Positions 1-10,542 of a stretch of 64,000 bases of DNA are shown piece after piece (position 1 is the stretch's first letter; every line of letters begins with the position of its first letter). The DNA is from Gemmatimonas sp. Lineage in GTDB: Bacteria; Gemmatimonadota; Gemmatimonadetes; Gemmatimonadales; Gemmatimonadaceae. A program made the position numbers and the translations under genes. The stretch is from the NCBI RefSeq assembly GCF_031426495.1, contig NZ_JANPLK010000002.1:183481-247480 (forward strand), written 5' to 3'. The notes under the pieces were generated by a model. It was not told the origin of the DNA and ran no database searches. It saw only the letters and a program-made list of their open reading frames with translations.

Positions 1-559
1 GACGACCGACGTCGCCGGAAAAGACCACCCGCCGAAATTCGTCACCCTCGCGCAACTCCAGCACCACCGAGGCACTGCCGAGAATGTGTCCGGCCTCGGT
101 ATACATCGCGCGCACACCGTCGGTGACCTCGAACCACTTGTGGTACGGCATCCCGATCATCTGCTCGAGCGTGCGCGTGGCGTCCTCCAGGCGATAGAGC
201 GGCTCGGCGTGCGGTTGCCCACGGCGCTCGAGAAACTCCGCATCCTTTTCTTGGATATGCGCCGAGTCGGCGAGCATGAGCGCGCAGAGATCGCGCGTGG
301 CGCTGGTGGCCCAGATGGTGTTCTTGTAGCCCTGCGCGGTCAGGAAGGGCAGCCGACCGGCGTGGTCGATGTGCGCGTGCGAGAGCACCACGGCGTCGAT
401 TTCGTCGATGGGCAACGGCAGCTTGGCGTTCTTCGCGCGGCTCTCGCTGCGCTTGCCTTGGAACATGCCGCAATCAAGCAGCACGGTGCGCTGGCCGATG
501 CGCAGGATATGGCAGGAGCCGGTGACTTCCTGAGCTGCGCCGGAGAACTCGATTTGCAT
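1..559 (-). CDS. MBL-fold metallohydrolase, partial (beta-CASP RNase-like)
   Basis: The reverse frame opens at an ATG at 559 and runs off the left edge, so only the N-terminal 186 or so residues are visible. The start reads MQIEFSGAAQEVTGSCHIL. It is followed by LLDCGMFQG and then the metal-binding signature SHAHIDHAGRLPFL, which is the HxHxDH motif of the metallo-beta-lactamase fold. Further on are GHILGSASV and FSGDVGR, matching the fourth and fifth motifs of this fold. The order and spacing are those of the beta-CASP/YSH1-like group of nucleases, whose members process RNA, but the beta-CASP domain would lie outside the window. The larger open frames over this stretch are shadows. Confident for the fold, less so for RNA as substrate. 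Confidence 0.85.
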   Translation of the reverse strand, partial: MQIEFSGAAQEVTGSCHILRIGQRTVLLDCGMFQGKRSESRAKNAKLPLPIDEIDAVVLSHAHIDHAGRLPFLTAQGYKNTIWATSATRDLCALMLADSAHIQEKDAEFLERRGQPHAEPLYRLEDATRTLEQMIGMPYHKWFEVTDGVRAMYTEAGHILGSASVVLELREGDEFRRVVFSGDVGR

Positions 560-640
560 ACGCACCTGTACCTGAGGTAAAAACGCCACCCATCCTGCGC
601 ACCGACGACCACACTTCGGAAACGCTATCGGCCCCTCCGC

Positions 641-1009
641 TTACCCCGCTTCGTCAAAATCATCGGCGGCTCCGAGCAGCGGCCCGCCCGGCCCGGGCTC
701 GTACGCCGTTCGGTGCTCGTTGACCCGAATCGACATGAGCTCACACAACTTGATGATATGTCGGTCAGCCAGCACGTAGTGCACGAAGAGCCCATTCTTG
801 CGGCGTTTCACGAACCCGTGCGTGTGGAGAACCTGCAAATGCTTGGACACGTTCGCTTGCCCTAGTCCGGTGCCCGATACAAGCTGGTTCACCGTCTGCT
901 CGCCGTACTGCAGCGACCTCAGCAACGCCAGGCGAGCGGGCTCCGAGAGACACTTGAAGCGCTCCGCGACCAATGGAATGACGCCATCTGTCAGAATGAA
1001 TCGACCCAT
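641..1009 (-). CDS. ArsR-family winged-helix transcriptional regulator
   Basis: A 122-residue protein whose central part (about residues 15-90) is an ArsR/SmtB winged helix. It has the dimer helix RFKCLSEPARLALLRSL, the recognition helix region GLGQANVSKHLQVLHTHGFV, and the wing KRRKNGLFVHYVLAD. Two cysteines are present (in FKCLSEP and KLCELM) but not as the CxC pair of the arsenite sensors, so the inducer cannot be read. It lies 81 bp upstream of, and on the same strand as, the metallohydrolase, so co-transcription is possible. The acidic C-terminal tail after residue 105 is not conserved in the family. Confidence 0.9.
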   Translation of the reverse strand: MGRFILTDGVIPLVAERFKCLSEPARLALLRSLQYGEQTVNQLVSGTGLGQANVSKHLQVLHTHGFVKRRKNGLFVHYVLADRHIIKLCELMSIRVNEHRTAYEPGPGGPLLGAADDFDEAG

Positions 1010-1922
1010 CTAGACCTCGCATAGTCCCCGGCATTTCACCGTCGATTGCACGACGGTCGTTGCGCTACAGGCGCCACACCAATCTTATGCTCGTGGTCGC
1101 CGTCTGAACAGGGACAAAGGGCGATCGACTTTCGCAATCTTCTCCAATCACGCGTCCACAACGCGTCAGGCAATCATTACCGGGTCGCGTGAACGGCCAG
1201 GCGCCGTCACCACTCGCGATGCATCGGCCATTCCGTGATCGACGCGATCTGCGCGCGGCTCACCAGATCCTTGACGTATTCGAACAGTGTTGTCGTAATG
1301 CGTGTCATGAGGTTGTGCATGCCCTCTCCTGTCGAGATGGGTGATCGCTCATCGTCGAGCGAATCGGATGCTGCGCTAGTCGACTATCGTTGCATGTTGC
1401 GCGCCACCGAATCTCTGGCGACGTCGCATTGGCATGCTAAACGCATGGTAACGCGTGTCGCGACGTCGCGCATGTGTGTCACAGCACATCATCCGAAAAC
1501 TTTTTCGCAAGGTGCAAGGACGTTCAGGTCAAGCCGAAACGGCTGAGTTGGCGACCGTCACACGTTCCATGTACTCGCCGCGTTTCCATTCGCATGCACG
1601 GCGCGCGTCGCCGTGCATGGTACGTCAAGCAATAGACGCTGATCGGCGCGCTACGCATCGCGAGGTCCGCGACGGATGTCACAGTTCGCAGACTTGCCTT
1701 GCATACGCGTGTGACAAATCACGATACATCGTGTCGCTCGTGGTCCGGCTCGCCTCACGCAATGCAACGTGCGGCCGCCAATGGCATGCGGCGTCCGGTG
1801 TCGGGCGTCACGCCGTGCGGAATTGGGCTCCGCACGGCGCCGTGCTCGTCACGTACCGCTGATCTGGCGGCCAGGCAAATGTCCTACGCTTTGCACGAGT
1901 CCGCCCTGATCTACTCTCGGCT
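1010..1922. other. 913-bp gene-poor region with two strong hairpins
   Basis: No convincing protein gene is visible. The open frames here are short, Arg/Ser/His-rich and lack any family motif. Two perfect stems of 11 bp occur: 1593-1603 with 1609-1619 (5-nt loop), and 1811-1821 with 1829-1839 (7-nt loop). The second lies about 84 bp past the end of the sigma-54 activator gene and may act as its terminator, though no T-run follows. TGTCACA or TGTGACA occurs repeatedly here and again near 3780-3800. Confidence 0.5.
1811..1839 (-). terminator. GC-rich hairpin after the sigma-54 activator gene
   Basis: CGCCGTGCGGA pairs perfectly with TCCGCACGGCG across a 7-nt loop. It lies downstream of the activator gene in that gene's direction. 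There is no U-tract, so termination is only an inference from position and stability. Confidence 0.4.
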
Positions 1923-3455
<1,533 letters not shown>

Positions 3456-3856
3456 AAGCGGAGTCTCGTTTGGACCGGCGCCGGAGGCACCTGCCCGTAG
3501 TGGGCGTACCGGGCACGGCGGTCAAGCGCCGTGCACTCGTGCTGCACATCACAGATCGGAAAAACAAAAAGGCGCGACGTCTGCTCTGTGTAAGAGCGAG
3601 ACTTCGCGCCTTCGACTCCGGGATCAATATCCCGTCGCCAAGGTCGGATCGATCAAGCGATCCTTATGTCGTCCTGCAGTGCTGCTGCCCGGGAAATTGG
3701 CGCGGCGGAGAACCCGCTGCTGAGTTGTGTCCCGAAGTTAGATAATCGTTCGTCCCAATCAGCCGCGCAAGGCCAATCTGTCACAAAGTGTGTCACAGAT
3801 CGCACTCGCCTGTGCACAACGAACCGGATTTTCCACATCGAACCCGACGTTTTTTA
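3456..3856. promoter_or_regulatory. 401-bp intergenic region with TGTCACA repeats and DnaA-box-like words
   Basis: Between the response-regulator gene and the sigma-54 activator, both on the minus strand. It holds a terminator hairpin near 3570-3611, a direct repeat TGTCACA at about 3779-3801 (CACA-AAG-TGTG palindrome between the copies), and the words TGTGCACAA and TTTTCCACA near 3811-3837, which are one or two bases from DnaA boxes. No gene is seen. Confidence 0.5.
3559..3611 (-). terminator. Rho-independent terminator of the kinase/response-regulator operon
   Basis: AGGCGCGA pairs with TCGCGCCT and the stem continues through GTCTGCTCT/AGAGCGAGAC with a GTGTA loop. On the minus strand the hairpin is followed by TTTTTGTTTTT, a classic U-rich tail. 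It lies downstream of the response-regulator gene. Confidence 0.85.
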
Positions 3857-4579
3857 CTACACCAGTTTGACCAGAAGTTCCAATCGGTGGCGTAAGTCAC
3901 CGAGCGTCTTGGACTTGAACGCGCCTTTGGTTTCCTCCAGTACCGCAATCGTCTCTTCCACGGCCGCTTGCAGCTGCGCGCCGCGCGGGCAGTTCATGAG
4001 CTGACACGGGTGCGGTTGCAGCGTCTGTTGTCCCGCCAGCGCGCGTCCGAGCTGTTCGAGATCGGTCAGCGATCCCATCACGTTGCGCAGCGTGAGCGCC
4101 AAGAAGGTGTCCACGCCCTGCCCTTCGGTGGCCGGCGCCACGGGCTGCGCCTCCACCTGCGACCGATACTCGCGCAGCCGCGCTTCCGCGCTCTGCATCG
4201 CCTGATAGGAGCGAAAGCGCGCGACCGCGCTGGTGACGCGCTTCAGCAGATCCGGGAAGTGCACCGGCTTCACGAGATACGCCGCCACCGGCAACTCGAT
4301 CGACGCCACCGCCGAGCGCACCGACGGAAATCCGGTGATGATGATGATCGGCAGTCCGCCACTGAGATGCGCGACTTGTTGCACAAGATCCAAGTCCGCA
4401 TTCCCGGGCATCTCGAGGTCGGTGATCAGCAGATCGTAGGTCGCCGCCGAGATCGCGCCCAGCGCTGACGCCGCGTCATCGACCGTATCGACGGTGAATC
4501 CTTCCCGTCGCAACAACTCGGCGGTCGAGTTGAGGAATGTCGGCTCATCATCAGCGATCAGAATTCGTCCGCGACTCAT
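3857..4579 (-). CDS. Response regulator without DNA-binding domain
   Basis: 240 residues. The receiver (1-120) is complete, with the acidic pair D10/D11 in ILIADDEP, phosphoacceptor D54 in LLITDLEMPG, the Thr switch in IIITG and K104 in YLVKPVH. The C-terminal 120 residues contain a helical linker and a segment with HPCQLMNCPRG (C192, C197) that matches no output domain I recognise. There is no helix-turn-helix, so it may work through protein contacts. Its start overlaps the end of the upstream kinase gene by 4 bp (ATGA), so the two are translationally coupled and are very likely a cognate pair. Confidence 0.9.
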   Translation of the reverse strand: MSRGRILIADDEPTFLNSTAELLRREGFTVDTVDDAASALGAISAATYDLLITDLEMPGNADLDLVQQVAHLSGGLPIIIITGFPSVRSAVASIELPVAAYLVKPVHFPDLLKRVTSAVARFRSYQAMQSAEARLREYRSQVEAQPVAPATEGQGVDTFLALTLRNVMGSLTDLEQLGRALAGQQTLQPHPCQLMNCPRGAQLQAAVEETIAVLEETKGAFKSKTLGDLRHRLELLVKLV

Positions 4580-7527
4580 CGCAGCACTCCAGTATCCAAA
4601 GGGGTCATCGGCAAACGGACTTCGAATTCAGTCCCGCCTTCTGGCCGATCATGTACGACAATGGAGCCGCCCACCGCTTGTACGGACTGCCTGACCAGCG
4701 AGAGACCGATACCCATCCCACTCGTTTTCACCGTCCGGTCTTTCGTGCTGAAGAACGGGTCGAAGATGCGCTGTCGCAGCGCATCGGGAACACCGGGCCC
4801 CTCGTCCGTCACCCGCAGCACGCACTCATCCTGCTCAACGATCGCCGTCACCGTAATCGTGCCATTCGGCGGCGACGCATCGAACGCGTTCTGCACGAGA
4901 TTGTACATCGTTTGCCGGAGAAGCGCATCGGGAACCGGCACAAGCGATGGCGCCCGCGACAAATCCGTCACGATTTGCACCTGGCGCACGCGATTCACCT
5001 GCTCAAGAAAGCTCACCGCATCGGTCACGGCCAAAATCACCGACGACTGGGCAATCATGGATTGATCGGGGCGGTACGTCTCGTACAACTGCCGGGTGAC
5101 CGCCGCGATTCGCGCGATTTCGCGTTCGATCGCTCCCACGAAGCGATAGTGCGGATGATCGCCCGGAATCGCCCCGCGAATGAGCAGGAAGGCATTCTGG
5201 ATGCCGGCAAGCGGATTGTTGATCTCGTGGGCCACGCGGGCCGCGAGCTGTCCCATGGTGGTCAGAGCCCCGATTTCGCGCAGCGATTCCTCGGCCCGTT
5301 TGCGCATCGTCAGGTCACGCCCCTCCACCAGCACCTGCACCACCCGCTCGTCATGATCGAAAATCGGCTTCAGCGAAAAGTCGATCGACGCCAGGCGTTC
5401 GCCCGGCCGGTCCACCTCCACTTCGAAGCGATTCGTGTCTCCGGCCCGCGCTTTCACGAAGCGATCCTGCACCCGGTCGCTAGTGAGCGCATCGTCGGCC
5501 CACCACGGCGCCTGCCAGAACCGCACGCCCTGCAGCGCATCCGCCGTGGTAGCGGCCAATTCGCCGGCGGCACGATTCGCCTCCAGAATGCTGCCATCGA
5601 AGTCGAGCAGGAGCTGTACCTGATTCGCCGTGTCGAACATCGCCCGGAACCGCCGTTCGCTCTCCTCGCGTGACGCGTCCGCGAGCGCACGCTCCGTCAC
5701 ATCGGCCGAGATGCCGAGCACGCGAACCGGGCTGCCGTCGGCCAGACGCTCCACGACGCGGCCGCGGTCGACCAGCGCATGCCACGATCCATCGCCCGCG
5801 AGCAGCCGATACTCGCACTCGAACGCCTCGGCGCGACCACTCACGTGCGCATCGAGCGCCCGGGCATACGCCTCGCTGTCATCGGGATGGATCAGCGCGG
5901 ACCAAGCGGTGAATCCACCATCGAGTACTGTCGGATTGATGCCGAGATACCGCATCAAGGCCGGGCTGCGATGCATCGCACCACGCGGAATCTCGAGTTC
6001 CCACACGCCGTCGGTGGCCCGTTCGATGGCGAGCTGCATACGCTCCTTCCCCTCACTGCTGGCCTGCGCCCACATCGCGCGTTGCTGCCACATCGTGACC
6101 GATAGCAGCACGGCGACCGAGAAGCCCAACAGCAACACGAGTTCCGGGAGCGTGGAGCGCGACGTGCCGACGGCTTGCGACACCGACACGGTGAGCTGTT
6201 GCGCCCCCAACTGCAGGGGCGCCGAGTATACCGGCGCCGCGGCGGCCACCCGCCCGGCGATGATCGAGTCGCCGCGTGACACCGCCACGGCGAAGCCCCC
6301 GCGCGCATCGCTGGCGAAGTCCTCAATCAGCTCGGACTCGTTTACGAAGCCCACCACGACCGTGCGCCCGTGTGACGACGTTGAGGGCGTCGCCGCGAGG
6401 GGATACAGTAGCGCGAGACCCCACGGTGCCGCGTGCAGCGCGACCATATGACGCCTCGGTGGTTCGATCGGCGCTCCGGATCGTACCGACGTGAAGTCCC
6501 GATGATATCGCTTCGACATGAAGTCGATCAGCTGACGCTGGACGCCGGGTGAGAGCGCCGTCGTGGGCACCGCGCGCAGGATGGTGCCGGTGGAATCCAG
6601 CCACACCATGCCGACCAGGCCGTCGGTTTCCTTAACCAGCAGCGGGAACGACGTAGTCCACGCCGCATCGTCGAGGCGACCGCCGCCGGACAAAAACGCC
6701 GCCATGCGACCAACCGCCCGATCCACGGCCAGAAACTGCCGCTGCACCGCCCGGTCGAGCGCCTCGGCCGCGATCGCCGCATGATCCCGTGTCTGCGACT
6801 GTTCGCGCGCGACCAGCGCTTGCCACAGCACCAGCACCAGCAACAGGGTAGTGGCACCGGCGAGTACCGGCGCCCACCGTGGGGGTGCCTTGGTCCCCGG
6901 CTCGTGGGCCACGTTGCGTTGCAGCAGCGCCGTGCCCAGCAACAACGACGCGAGCAAACTATGGAGTGGCGCCCGAGCCGCCGCCCAGAATCCGTCGGTG
7001 CCCAGCAGGCCGGCCAGCTGCGCCAACAGCAGCACGCCGGCACTGGCCACGAGCACAGCGGCCAATGCACCCGTGACCGAGCGACGACGCTCCGTCTGCC
7101 ACTCCGAGGCCAACAGGTACAACGCTACGCTGTACAACAGAAACAGCAGCGCCGCCGACACCGGAACGTCTCGCAGCGGCGATGCGTCACCGACTCTGGC
7201 GCGAGCGAAGGCGTCGATCGGCAACCGGGCGTGCTCCCACGCTACCACGAGGGCAATGACGGCGGCCGCTCCACACGCGATCGCCAGACGACGCGCCAAC
7301 GCGCGACGACCCGACAGCTTGGTGATCATGCCCGTCGCACCAGCGACAATCATCAGTGTGCCACCCAATCGCGCCGGCGCAAATGTCTCGAACGGTTGCA
7401 CGAGCCACGGAATACCGAACATCCAGCCCAGCAGGCTAGGCACCGTCAGCGCGATGGCGGAAACGGCGAGCCAGCGAGTGAATCGCGGATCGGACGTACG
7501 GGGTGGCTCCCAACCTTCGGCTTGCAT
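4576..7527 (-). CDS. Membrane-bound PAS-domain sensor histidine kinase
   Basis: 983 residues. The N-terminal 210 residues hold about seven hydrophobic segments, followed by another transmembrane helix (VLAGATTLLLVLVLWQAL) and a periplasmic CHASE-like sensor region up to about 455. A last helix (LVLLLGFSVAVLLSVTMW) leads to the cytoplasm. Two PAS domains follow (about 500-625, with the IHPDD motif, and 635-755). The HisKA phosphoacceptor box is MGQLAARVAHEINNPLAGIQ, and the ATPase domain has the N box (YNLVQNAFDASP), G1 (VTDEGPGVP), the F box (FDPFFSTK) and G2 (GMGIGLSL). The soluble domains are those of NtrB-like kinases, which often serve sigma-54 activators. It lies in the same orientation as the response regulator and the activator further on. 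Confidence 0.93.
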   Translation of the reverse strand: MQAEGWEPPRTSDPRFTRWLAVSAIALTVPSLLGWMFGIPWLVQPFETFAPARLGGTLMIVAGATGMITKLSGRRALARRLAIACGAAAVIALVVAWEHARLPIDAFARARVGDASPLRDVPVSAALLFLLYSVALYLLASEWQTERRRSVTGALAAVLVASAGVLLLAQLAGLLGTDGFWAAARAPLHSLLASLLLGTALLQRNVAHEPGTKAPPRWAPVLAGATTLLLVLVLWQALVAREQSQTRDHAAIAAEALDRAVQRQFLAVDRAVGRMAAFLSGGGRLDDAAWTTSFPLLVKETDGLVGMVWLDSTGTILRAVPTTALSPGVQRQLIDFMSKRYHRDFTSVRSGAPIEPPRRHMVALHAAPWGLALLYPLAATPSTSSHGRTVVVGFVNESELIEDFASDARGGFAVAVSRGDSIIAGRVAAAAPVYSAPLQLGAQQLTVSVSQAVGTSRSTLPELVLLLGFSVAVLLSVTMWQQRAMWAQASSEGKERMQLAIERATDGVWELEIPRGAMHRSPALMRYLGINPTVLDGGFTAWSALIHPDDSEAYARALDAHVSGRAEAFECEYRLLAGDGSWHALVDRGRVVERLADGSPVRVLGISADVTERALADASREESERRFRAMFDTANQVQLLLDFDGSILEANRAAGELAATTADALQGVRFWQAPWWADDALTSDRVQDRFVKARAGDTNRFEVEVDRPGERLASIDFSLKPIFDHDERVVQVLVEGRDLTMRKRAEESLREIGALTTMGQLAARVAHEINNPLAGIQNAFLLIRGAIPGDHPHYRFVGAIEREIARIAAVTRQLYETYRPDQSMIAQSSVILAVTDAVSFLEQVNRVRQVQIVTDLSRAPSLVPVPDALLRQTMYNLVQNAFDASPPNGTITVTAIVEQDECVLRVTDEGPGVPDALRQRIFDPFFSTKDRTVKTSGMGIGLSLVRQSVQAVGGSIVVHDRPEGGTEFEVRLPMTPLDTGVLR

Positions 7528-7604
7528 ACGAGAAGGATTGTCGATGGGCTCGGCGCCGTTTGCTAGGTGCAGCCGAAAGGCTGCAGGCGCTTTGCCGGGA
7601 CGGC

Positions 7605-8246
7605 TCAGGTCTCGCCGAGTCGGATCCAGCGACGCACCGTCGGTGCGTGGAACGCCTGCAGTCGGGCGAGCATCGACGAGGCATCATCACTGACCACCAA
7701 CCACTCGCGTGGATTTCCGCGTAGAAATCCTTCGGCGTCGACGTGCTCCAGTAACGCGAGCAGCGGCGCCCAATACCCCGAGACATCGAAGAGACCGATC
7801 GGCTTCTGATGCACGCCGAGCTGCGCCCACGTCCACGTCTCGAAAAACTCCTCGAGGGTGCCGAGCCCGCCCGGCAGCGTAATGAAGGCGTCGGCGAGCT
7901 CGGCGATCATCGCCTTCCGCTCATGCATGGAATCCACGATCCGCAGCGCGGTTAATCCATGGTGCGCCACTTCCCGCTGCACGAGTCCATGCGGCATCAC
8001 GCCGATGACCTCGCCGCCGGCTGCCATCGCCGCATCGGCCAGCGCACCCATGAGGCCGACCCGCCCGCCGCCGTAGACCACGGTGAGGCCCCGCTGCGCG
8101 AACAACGTGCCGAGGGTCTTCGCGCACTCCAGGTATTCCGGACGCGCACCGTCATTCGACGCGCAATACACCGCCACTCGCTGCATCGGCCGGGCAACCG
8201 GAGCGGGCGGGAACGCAGAGTCGGACTCGCGGGATGCAGTGCTCAT
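7605..8246 (-). CDS. LOG-family protein (TIGR00730-like Rossmann fold)
   Basis: 213 residues with both family signatures: VVYGGGRVGLMG after the first beta strand and LPGGLGTLEEFFE, the PGGxGTxxE motif that binds the nucleotide phosphoribosyl group. Characterised members are cytokinin-riboside 5'-monophosphate phosphoribohydrolases that release the free base from nucleoside monophosphates. Bacterial members without a cytokinin pathway are thought to act as general nucleotide hydrolases. The first 20 residues are a non-conserved leader before RVAVYCASNDG. Confidence 0.92.
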   Translation of the reverse strand: MSTASRESDSAFPPAPVARPMQRVAVYCASNDGARPEYLECAKTLGTLFAQRGLTVVYGGGRVGLMGALADAAMAAGGEVIGVMPHGLVQREVAHHGLTALRIVDSMHERKAMIAELADAFITLPGGLGTLEEFFETWTWAQLGVHQKPIGLFDVSGYWAPLLALLEHVDAEGFLRGNPREWLVVSDDASSMLARLQAFHAPTVRRWIRLGET

Positions 8247-8255
8247 CCGGGAAAG

Positions 8256-9719
8256 CTAACGCCGATCGGCGAGGCGCGATGACTGCAGCGTCTGCATCCG
8301 GCGGGAAGCGCCCCAGAGGACGACCGATGCCAGCGTTGGCCCGAGACACGCCAGCAGCACGATGGTCCACCCCGGCGTGCCGCGAATCGATGCCCGGTTC
8401 CACCAGATCGCCTGCACCGTCGTCAGCACGGCATCGGTGGAAACGGCGATCGCCAGCGCGCGACTCCAGCGCCACGCCGTGCGCCGTGCGGGTGCGCCGG
8501 ATGTTCGTTCGGTCGCGCGCAGCGCGCGGAGTCCGAACAGCAGCAGCACGTCGAACACCACCCATGCGCCCTGCACGGCGCCCGAGGGAAACCACGGCAA
8601 CGTCGGCGCCCACGCCAGGAGTGCCGTCCAGGGAATCAGCATCCACTCCAACGCCCGCAGCAGCACCGCCGGTCCTCGCGTCAAGGTGCGAACGCCGAAT
8701 CGCCACAACGGCTCGCCGGCGAATGCCCGTAGCCCGTCGAGCATCGCGCGGGCGCTCGATTGCTCGCGAGGATAGGCGAGATAAATCGACTCCCACCCCT
8801 GTGGGCGCAGCTTCCGCTTGAACGCGGCGAGGCCGTCGAAGTTGAAGAGCGGACGTGACCAACTGCGCGTGATCCGCAGCCATCCACTCACTGGTCCGGC
8901 CAGCGGCGCAAGCCCGAGTGTGATCCACGACACCCCGTCGGCGGCCAAACGCAGCATGGCGTGGTGCACCAATAGTTCGGCGGTGCCGTTTGGCGCATCG
9001 GGATCGCGCAGCAGATGCTCGAACAGCCACCCCCGGCGGGCCGGTACCGGTACGAGCGACAGCATCGCCATCGGCACGCCGTCGCGCATCGCCACGAACG
9101 ATTGCCGCTGCGACAACCATGCGAAGGGATCGACCTCCACCAGAAAGCCCATGCGTGCCATCGGCCGCGCGGCGAACCACCGGTCAATCAGCCGTTCCAA
9201 CGACGCGCGACGCAACGGCTCGCGCATCGCATCGGCATCAAGCCGCTGCACGGTGACGCCTTTCGCTTTCGCCCGGCGCAATTGCTCGCGCAATGAGCGG
9301 TGATGCGCGATGTGATCGGCCCACGATTGCGGATTCCACACCGGCTGCTCGCCCAACATCACGCGCCGGAATCGCGGCGACGACGCGAGAATGCCCTCGG
9401 TCGCGAAGAAGCTCACGCGGCAACGGTGCGACGCCGCGAACGCCACGAACGCTTCGGCGACCGCGATCGCCTCGTGCGGGGCGGCTACCGGCTCGCCGGC
9501 CGATACCATTGCGCCCGGTGTCCGGTAATACGCCACCAAGCCGCGATCGCCCTGCGCGTCGGTCAGAAACCAGTGCTCGAGTCCCGCCCCGAGCGCACGG
9601 AACGCCGTCGCGGTGCGCCCATCGCGCTGGATCAGCGCGAAGGCGCGTGCATCGTCGCGTACAGGCGTGACGACAGAGGCCACGACGGAGGCGAAGCCGA
9701 AGGCAGAGGAAGCGGACAC
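8256..9719 (-). CDS. MprF-like DUF2156 aminoacyl-phosphatidylglycerol synthase-type protein
   Basis: 487 residues starting at a GTG. The N-terminal 320 residues are a double GNAT-like DUF2156 domain as in the catalytic half of MprF, with HHRSLREQLRRAKAKGV, FLVEVDPFAW and MPMAMLSLVPVPARRGWLFEHLLRDPDAPNG split over the acceptor-binding core. The family transfers aminoacyl groups from tRNA to membrane phosphatidylglycerol. Unlike MprF, the membrane part is C-terminal (about 350-470, four to five hydrophobic segments) and much shorter than the flippase domain. Amino-acid specificity cannot be read. It lies 9 bp upstream of the LOG gene on the same strand. Confidence 0.82.
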   Translation of the reverse strand: MSASSAFGFASVVASVVTPVRDDARAFALIQRDGRTATAFRALGAGLEHWFLTDAQGDRGLVAYYRTPGAMVSAGEPVAAPHEAIAVAEAFVAFAASHRCRVSFFATEGILASSPRFRRVMLGEQPVWNPQSWADHIAHHRSLREQLRRAKAKGVTVQRLDADAMREPLRRASLERLIDRWFAARPMARMGFLVEVDPFAWLSQRQSFVAMRDGVPMAMLSLVPVPARRGWLFEHLLRDPDAPNGTAELLVHHAMLRLAADGVSWITLGLAPLAGPVSGWLRITRSWSRPLFNFDGLAAFKRKLRPQGWESIYLAYPREQSSARAMLDGLRAFAGEPLWRFGVRTLTRGPAVLLRALEWMLIPWTALLAWAPTLPWFPSGAVQGAWVVFDVLLLFGLRALRATERTSGAPARRTAWRWSRALAIAVSTDAVLTTVQAIWWNRASIRGTPGWTIVLLACLGPTLASVVLWGASRRMQTLQSSRLADRR

Positions 9720-9772
9720 AGAGATCTGCGGATACTACCGGGAGGCCTCGGGGAACGGCTAGCTTCGTGCCT

Positions 9773-10423
9773 ATGCCCACCTCGCCGCGCACGTTCCCCA
9801 CGCTCAGCATCGTGGACCACCCGCTGGTCCGTCACAAGATCACGCTTCTGCGCGACCGCGCGACGCCGACGAAACAGTTCAAGGAGTTGGTGGACGAGAT
9901 CGCCATGCTCATGGCCTATGAAGCCACGCGCGATCTGGCGTTGGAACCCGTCCCCGTCGACACGCCGCTGGAGACCACGCACGGATGGTCGGTGCGTGGC
10001 AAGAAGCTCACGCTCGTTCCTATTCTGCGCGCCGGGCTCGGCATGGTGGAAGGCATTCTTCGCCTCATGCCGTCCGCGCGCGTGGGGCATATCGGACTCT
10101 ATCGCGATCACGATACGCTGGAGCCGGTGGACTACTACTTCAAGGTGCCGGGCGATGTGAGCGAGCGCGATTTCCTGCTGCTCGACCCGATGCTGGCCAC
10201 CGGCGGCAGCGCTGCCGCCGCCGTCGCGTCCTTAAAGCGCGCGGGGGCCACACGCATCCGATTCCTCTGCCTGGTCGCCGCACCGGAAGGGGTCGAGCGC
10301 CTCGCGCGCGAACATCCCGACGTCCCGATCCTCACCGCCGCCCTCGACCGCGAACTCAATGAGCACGGCTACATTCTACCGGGACTTGGTGACGCAGGCG
10401 ACCGGTTGTTTGGGACACGCTAA
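9773..10423 (+). CDS. upp: Uracil phosphoribosyltransferase
   Basis: Converts uracil and PRPP to UMP in pyrimidine salvage. About 216 residues, the usual length. It has the N-terminal LVRHKITLLRD, the LVPILRAGLGMVEG loop and the PRPP-binding motif LLLDPMLATGGSA, and it ends in the family-typical PGLGDAGDRLFGTR. The ATG at 9773 is preferred over the in-frame GTG two codons upstream. It faces the DUF2225 gene tail to tail across a palindromic repeat. Confidence 0.97.
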   Translation: MPTSPRTFPTLSIVDHPLVRHKITLLRDRATPTKQFKELVDEIAMLMAYEATRDLALEPVPVDTPLETTHGWSVRGKKLTLVPILRAGLGMVEGILRLMPSARVGHIGLYRDHDTLEPVDYYFKVPGDVSERDFLLLDPMLATGGSAAAAVASLKRAGATRIRFLCLVAAPEGVERLAREHPDVPILTAALDRELNEHGYILPGLGDAGDRLFGTR

Positions 10424-10426
10424 GTC

Positions 10427-10535
10427 CGGGGTACGGAGTACGGAGTAAGTGGTACGGAGTACGGAGTAAGGAGTACGGAGTACGGGGTAAGGCGAGGCTC
10501 GTACCCCGTACCCCATACTCCCAACCCCTTACTCC
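10427..10535. repeat. Palindromic 7-bp-unit repeat (GTACGGA family), copy 1
   Basis: About nine tandem 7-bp units of GTACGGA/GTAAGGA type run into a short GAGGCTC centre. They are followed by five inverted units of GTACCCC/TTACTCC type, so the whole can fold into a long hairpin. It fills the gap between convergent upp and the DUF2225 gene. Related copies lie at 45242-45338 and 48346-48435. Confidence 0.85.
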
Positions 10536-10542
10536 GCCGTTA

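Noticed and set aside
1235..1862. Overlapping plus-strand open frames in the gene-poor region
   Set aside because: Short and Ser/Arg/Cys-rich, without homology or ribosome-binding sites, and crossing strong hairpins.
3805..3840. TGTGCACAA and TTTTCCACA as a replication origin
   Set aside because: Only two imperfect DnaA-box-like words, far from dnaA and without an AT-rich unwinding element.
4537..5673. 378-codon plus-strand frame over the histidine kinase gene
   Set aside because: Shadow with His/Arg-rich composition and no family resemblance.
10427..10535. Tandem 7-bp units considered as a CRISPR or VNTR array
   Set aside because: Units are contiguous without spacers, and the second half is inverted, so it is a palindrome rather than an array.
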